A stretch of 5,687 nt of DNA from Geobacter sp. Lineage in GTDB: Bacteria > Desulfobacterota > Desulfuromonadia > Geobacterales > DSM-12255. Within the stretch, counting starts at the first letter, position 1; each line of letters begins with the position of its first letter. The DNA lies in NCBI GenBank assembly GCA_012026855.1, contig VEOV01000371.1, positions 1-5,687 of the forward strand, read 5' to 3'. The notes below the pieces were generated by a model. It was not told the DNA's origin. It saw only the letters and a program-made list of their open reading frames with translations, and did not search any database. Below, in pieces: positions 5,172 to 5,687 of this stretch. The translations under genes were made by a program, and so were the position numbers.

Positions 5172-5687
5172 CACTCCTGATTTTTGCCAGATTTTCTGCT
5201 GCCTGGCGATAATCTGGCTTCAACCGTAGCGCCTCGGCAAAGGCTGCCTCTGCAGCCGGGAAACGCCCCAGACCGGCAGAAGCAAGCCCAAGATTAAAGT
5301 GCAGCACCGCACTGGTGCCGGAAAGCTGCAGACCTTCGGTAAACTCCTTCAAAGCCTCTTCATAGCGTTTCTGCTCCAGATAAAGCGCCCCCAAGTTATT
5401 TCTGGCAACATGATCACCGGGTGACAATTCAATAGCCCTTCGGTAAGCCGCTTCTGCCCTGTCAAAGTTGCCGCTCCGCTGGTAGGCATGGCCCAGGGCA
5501 CCGTAGCCCCGCCCCTTCTTCGGGCTCTTGACAGTGACATCCTCCCAAAGTGAAATTTCACTCTGCCAGACCTGATTGCGGACTATGGTCAGCAAAGAAA
5601 GCAACAGAACAACCAGGGAAGCAAACAGAGTAAGGTGCCGCTGTGCAAAGAGCTGCCGTGTTGCCGTCGCAGTTGCCAGACATAAAC
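5152..5687 (-). CDS. Membrane-anchored TPR protein, C-terminal part (N-terminus beyond window)
   Basis: The frame stays open to the right edge, so this is the last 177 residues of a larger protein. The TTG near 5604 is internal rather than a start. Upstream of it the frame continues as LFAQRHLTLFASLVV and on, giving a strongly hydrophobic membrane segment (about residues 17-38 of the visible part) ending in TIVRN. Next comes a linker with VWQSEISLWEDVTVKSPKKG, then three tetratricopeptide repeats. These are GALGHAYQRSGNFDRAEAAY and on, NNLGALYLEQKRYEEALKEF and on, and FNLGLASAGLGRFPAAEAAF and on, followed by a capping helix. A final membrane helix, an RN-x-x-W linker and C-terminal TPRs resemble multi-pass TMTC-like or glycosyltransferase-like TPR proteins; that identity is inference because the N-terminal domain is unseen. 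It is convergent with the TIG-domain gene, and the two coding ends overlap by 20 bases. Confidence 0.85.
   Translation of the reverse strand, partial: LCLATATATRQLFAQRHLTLFASLVVLLLSLLTIVRNQVWQSEISLWEDVTVKSPKKGRGYGALGHAYQRSGNFDRAEAAYRRAIELSPGDHVARNNLGALYLEQKRYEEALKEFTEGLQLSGTSAVLHFNLGLASAGLGRFPAAEAAFAEALRLKPDYRQAAENLAKIRSVTGQLH
5186..5218. repeat. Inverted repeat just past the end of the lptFG-TIG operon
   Basis: GCCAGATT (5186-5193) and AATCTGGC (5211-5218) are perfect 8-base complements around a 17-base loop. Transcripts of the plus-strand operon would form this stem 14 bases after the TIG-gene stop codon. The sequence after the stem is TTCAACC, not a T-run, and a shorter competing pairing (GCCAG 5186-5190 with CTGGC 5203-5207) exists. 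It could protect or weakly terminate the plus-strand mRNA. It lies inside the oppositely oriented TPR gene, where it encodes an ordinary helix. Confidence 0.35.

Noticed and set aside
5602..5604. TTG at 5602-5604 as the TPR gene start
   Set aside because: The frame stays open upstream to the window edge, the TTG lies in the middle of a membrane helix, and there is no ribosome site.
1..5687. CRISPR array, insertion sequence, tRNA/rRNA gene or phage remnants
   Set aside because: I saw no regularly spaced repeats, transposase-like proteins, terminal inverted repeats or tRNA-like cloverleaf ends. Base composition and gene spacing look like ordinary core chromosome.

Overview
The window looks like core chromosome from a Gram-negative bacterium. 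The best match I can make from memory is a Geobacter/Desulfuromonas-type deltaproteobacterium (Desulfuromonadota). Three things support this: the order pyrH-tsf-rpsB facing lptF-lptG-IPT/TIG-TPR, which I recall from Geobacter; the moderately GC-rich coding; and the lipopolysaccharide-export permeases, which require an outer membrane. The genus is inference. I see no mobile element, CRISPR array, tRNA or rRNA.

Left arm (minus strand, 1-1996): a translation operon read leftward. A promoter near 1968-1996 drives rpsB (ribosomal protein S2), followed by tsf (elongation factor Ts, GTG start). A strong intrinsic terminator at 97-121 follows tsf. Just beyond it lies the first 24 codons of pyrH (UMP kinase), whose start is only 22 bases past the terminator's U-tract.

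Right arm (plus strand, 2016-5171): a probable three-gene operon read rightward. lptF and lptG overlap by 4 bases (ATGA) and encode the two permease subunits of the LptB2FG transporter. Twenty-six bases later comes an exported protein of three IPT/TIG (immunoglobulin-like) domains with unknown function. The lptF promoter is the most unusual feature. Its -10 box lies downstream of the first in-frame ATG, and the predicted transcription start falls on the second ATG (2051), so lptF is probably translated from a leaderless mRNA.

Right edge (minus strand, 5152-5687): the C-terminal 177 residues of a membrane-anchored tetratricopeptide-repeat protein, whose N-terminus lies outside the window. Its stop codon lies inside the 3' end of the IPT/TIG gene, giving a 20-base tail-to-tail overlap.

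The only sizeable non-coding stretch is the roughly 200-base divergent region between rpsB and lptF (1854-2050). It holds two back-to-back promoters sharing an A/T-rich block, plus the rpsB 5' leader with a small hairpin. Most of the window is ordinary housekeeping sequence. I found no convincing new system; the points worth a second look are the leaderless lptF start, the terminator in front of pyrH and the LptFG-linked TIG protein.
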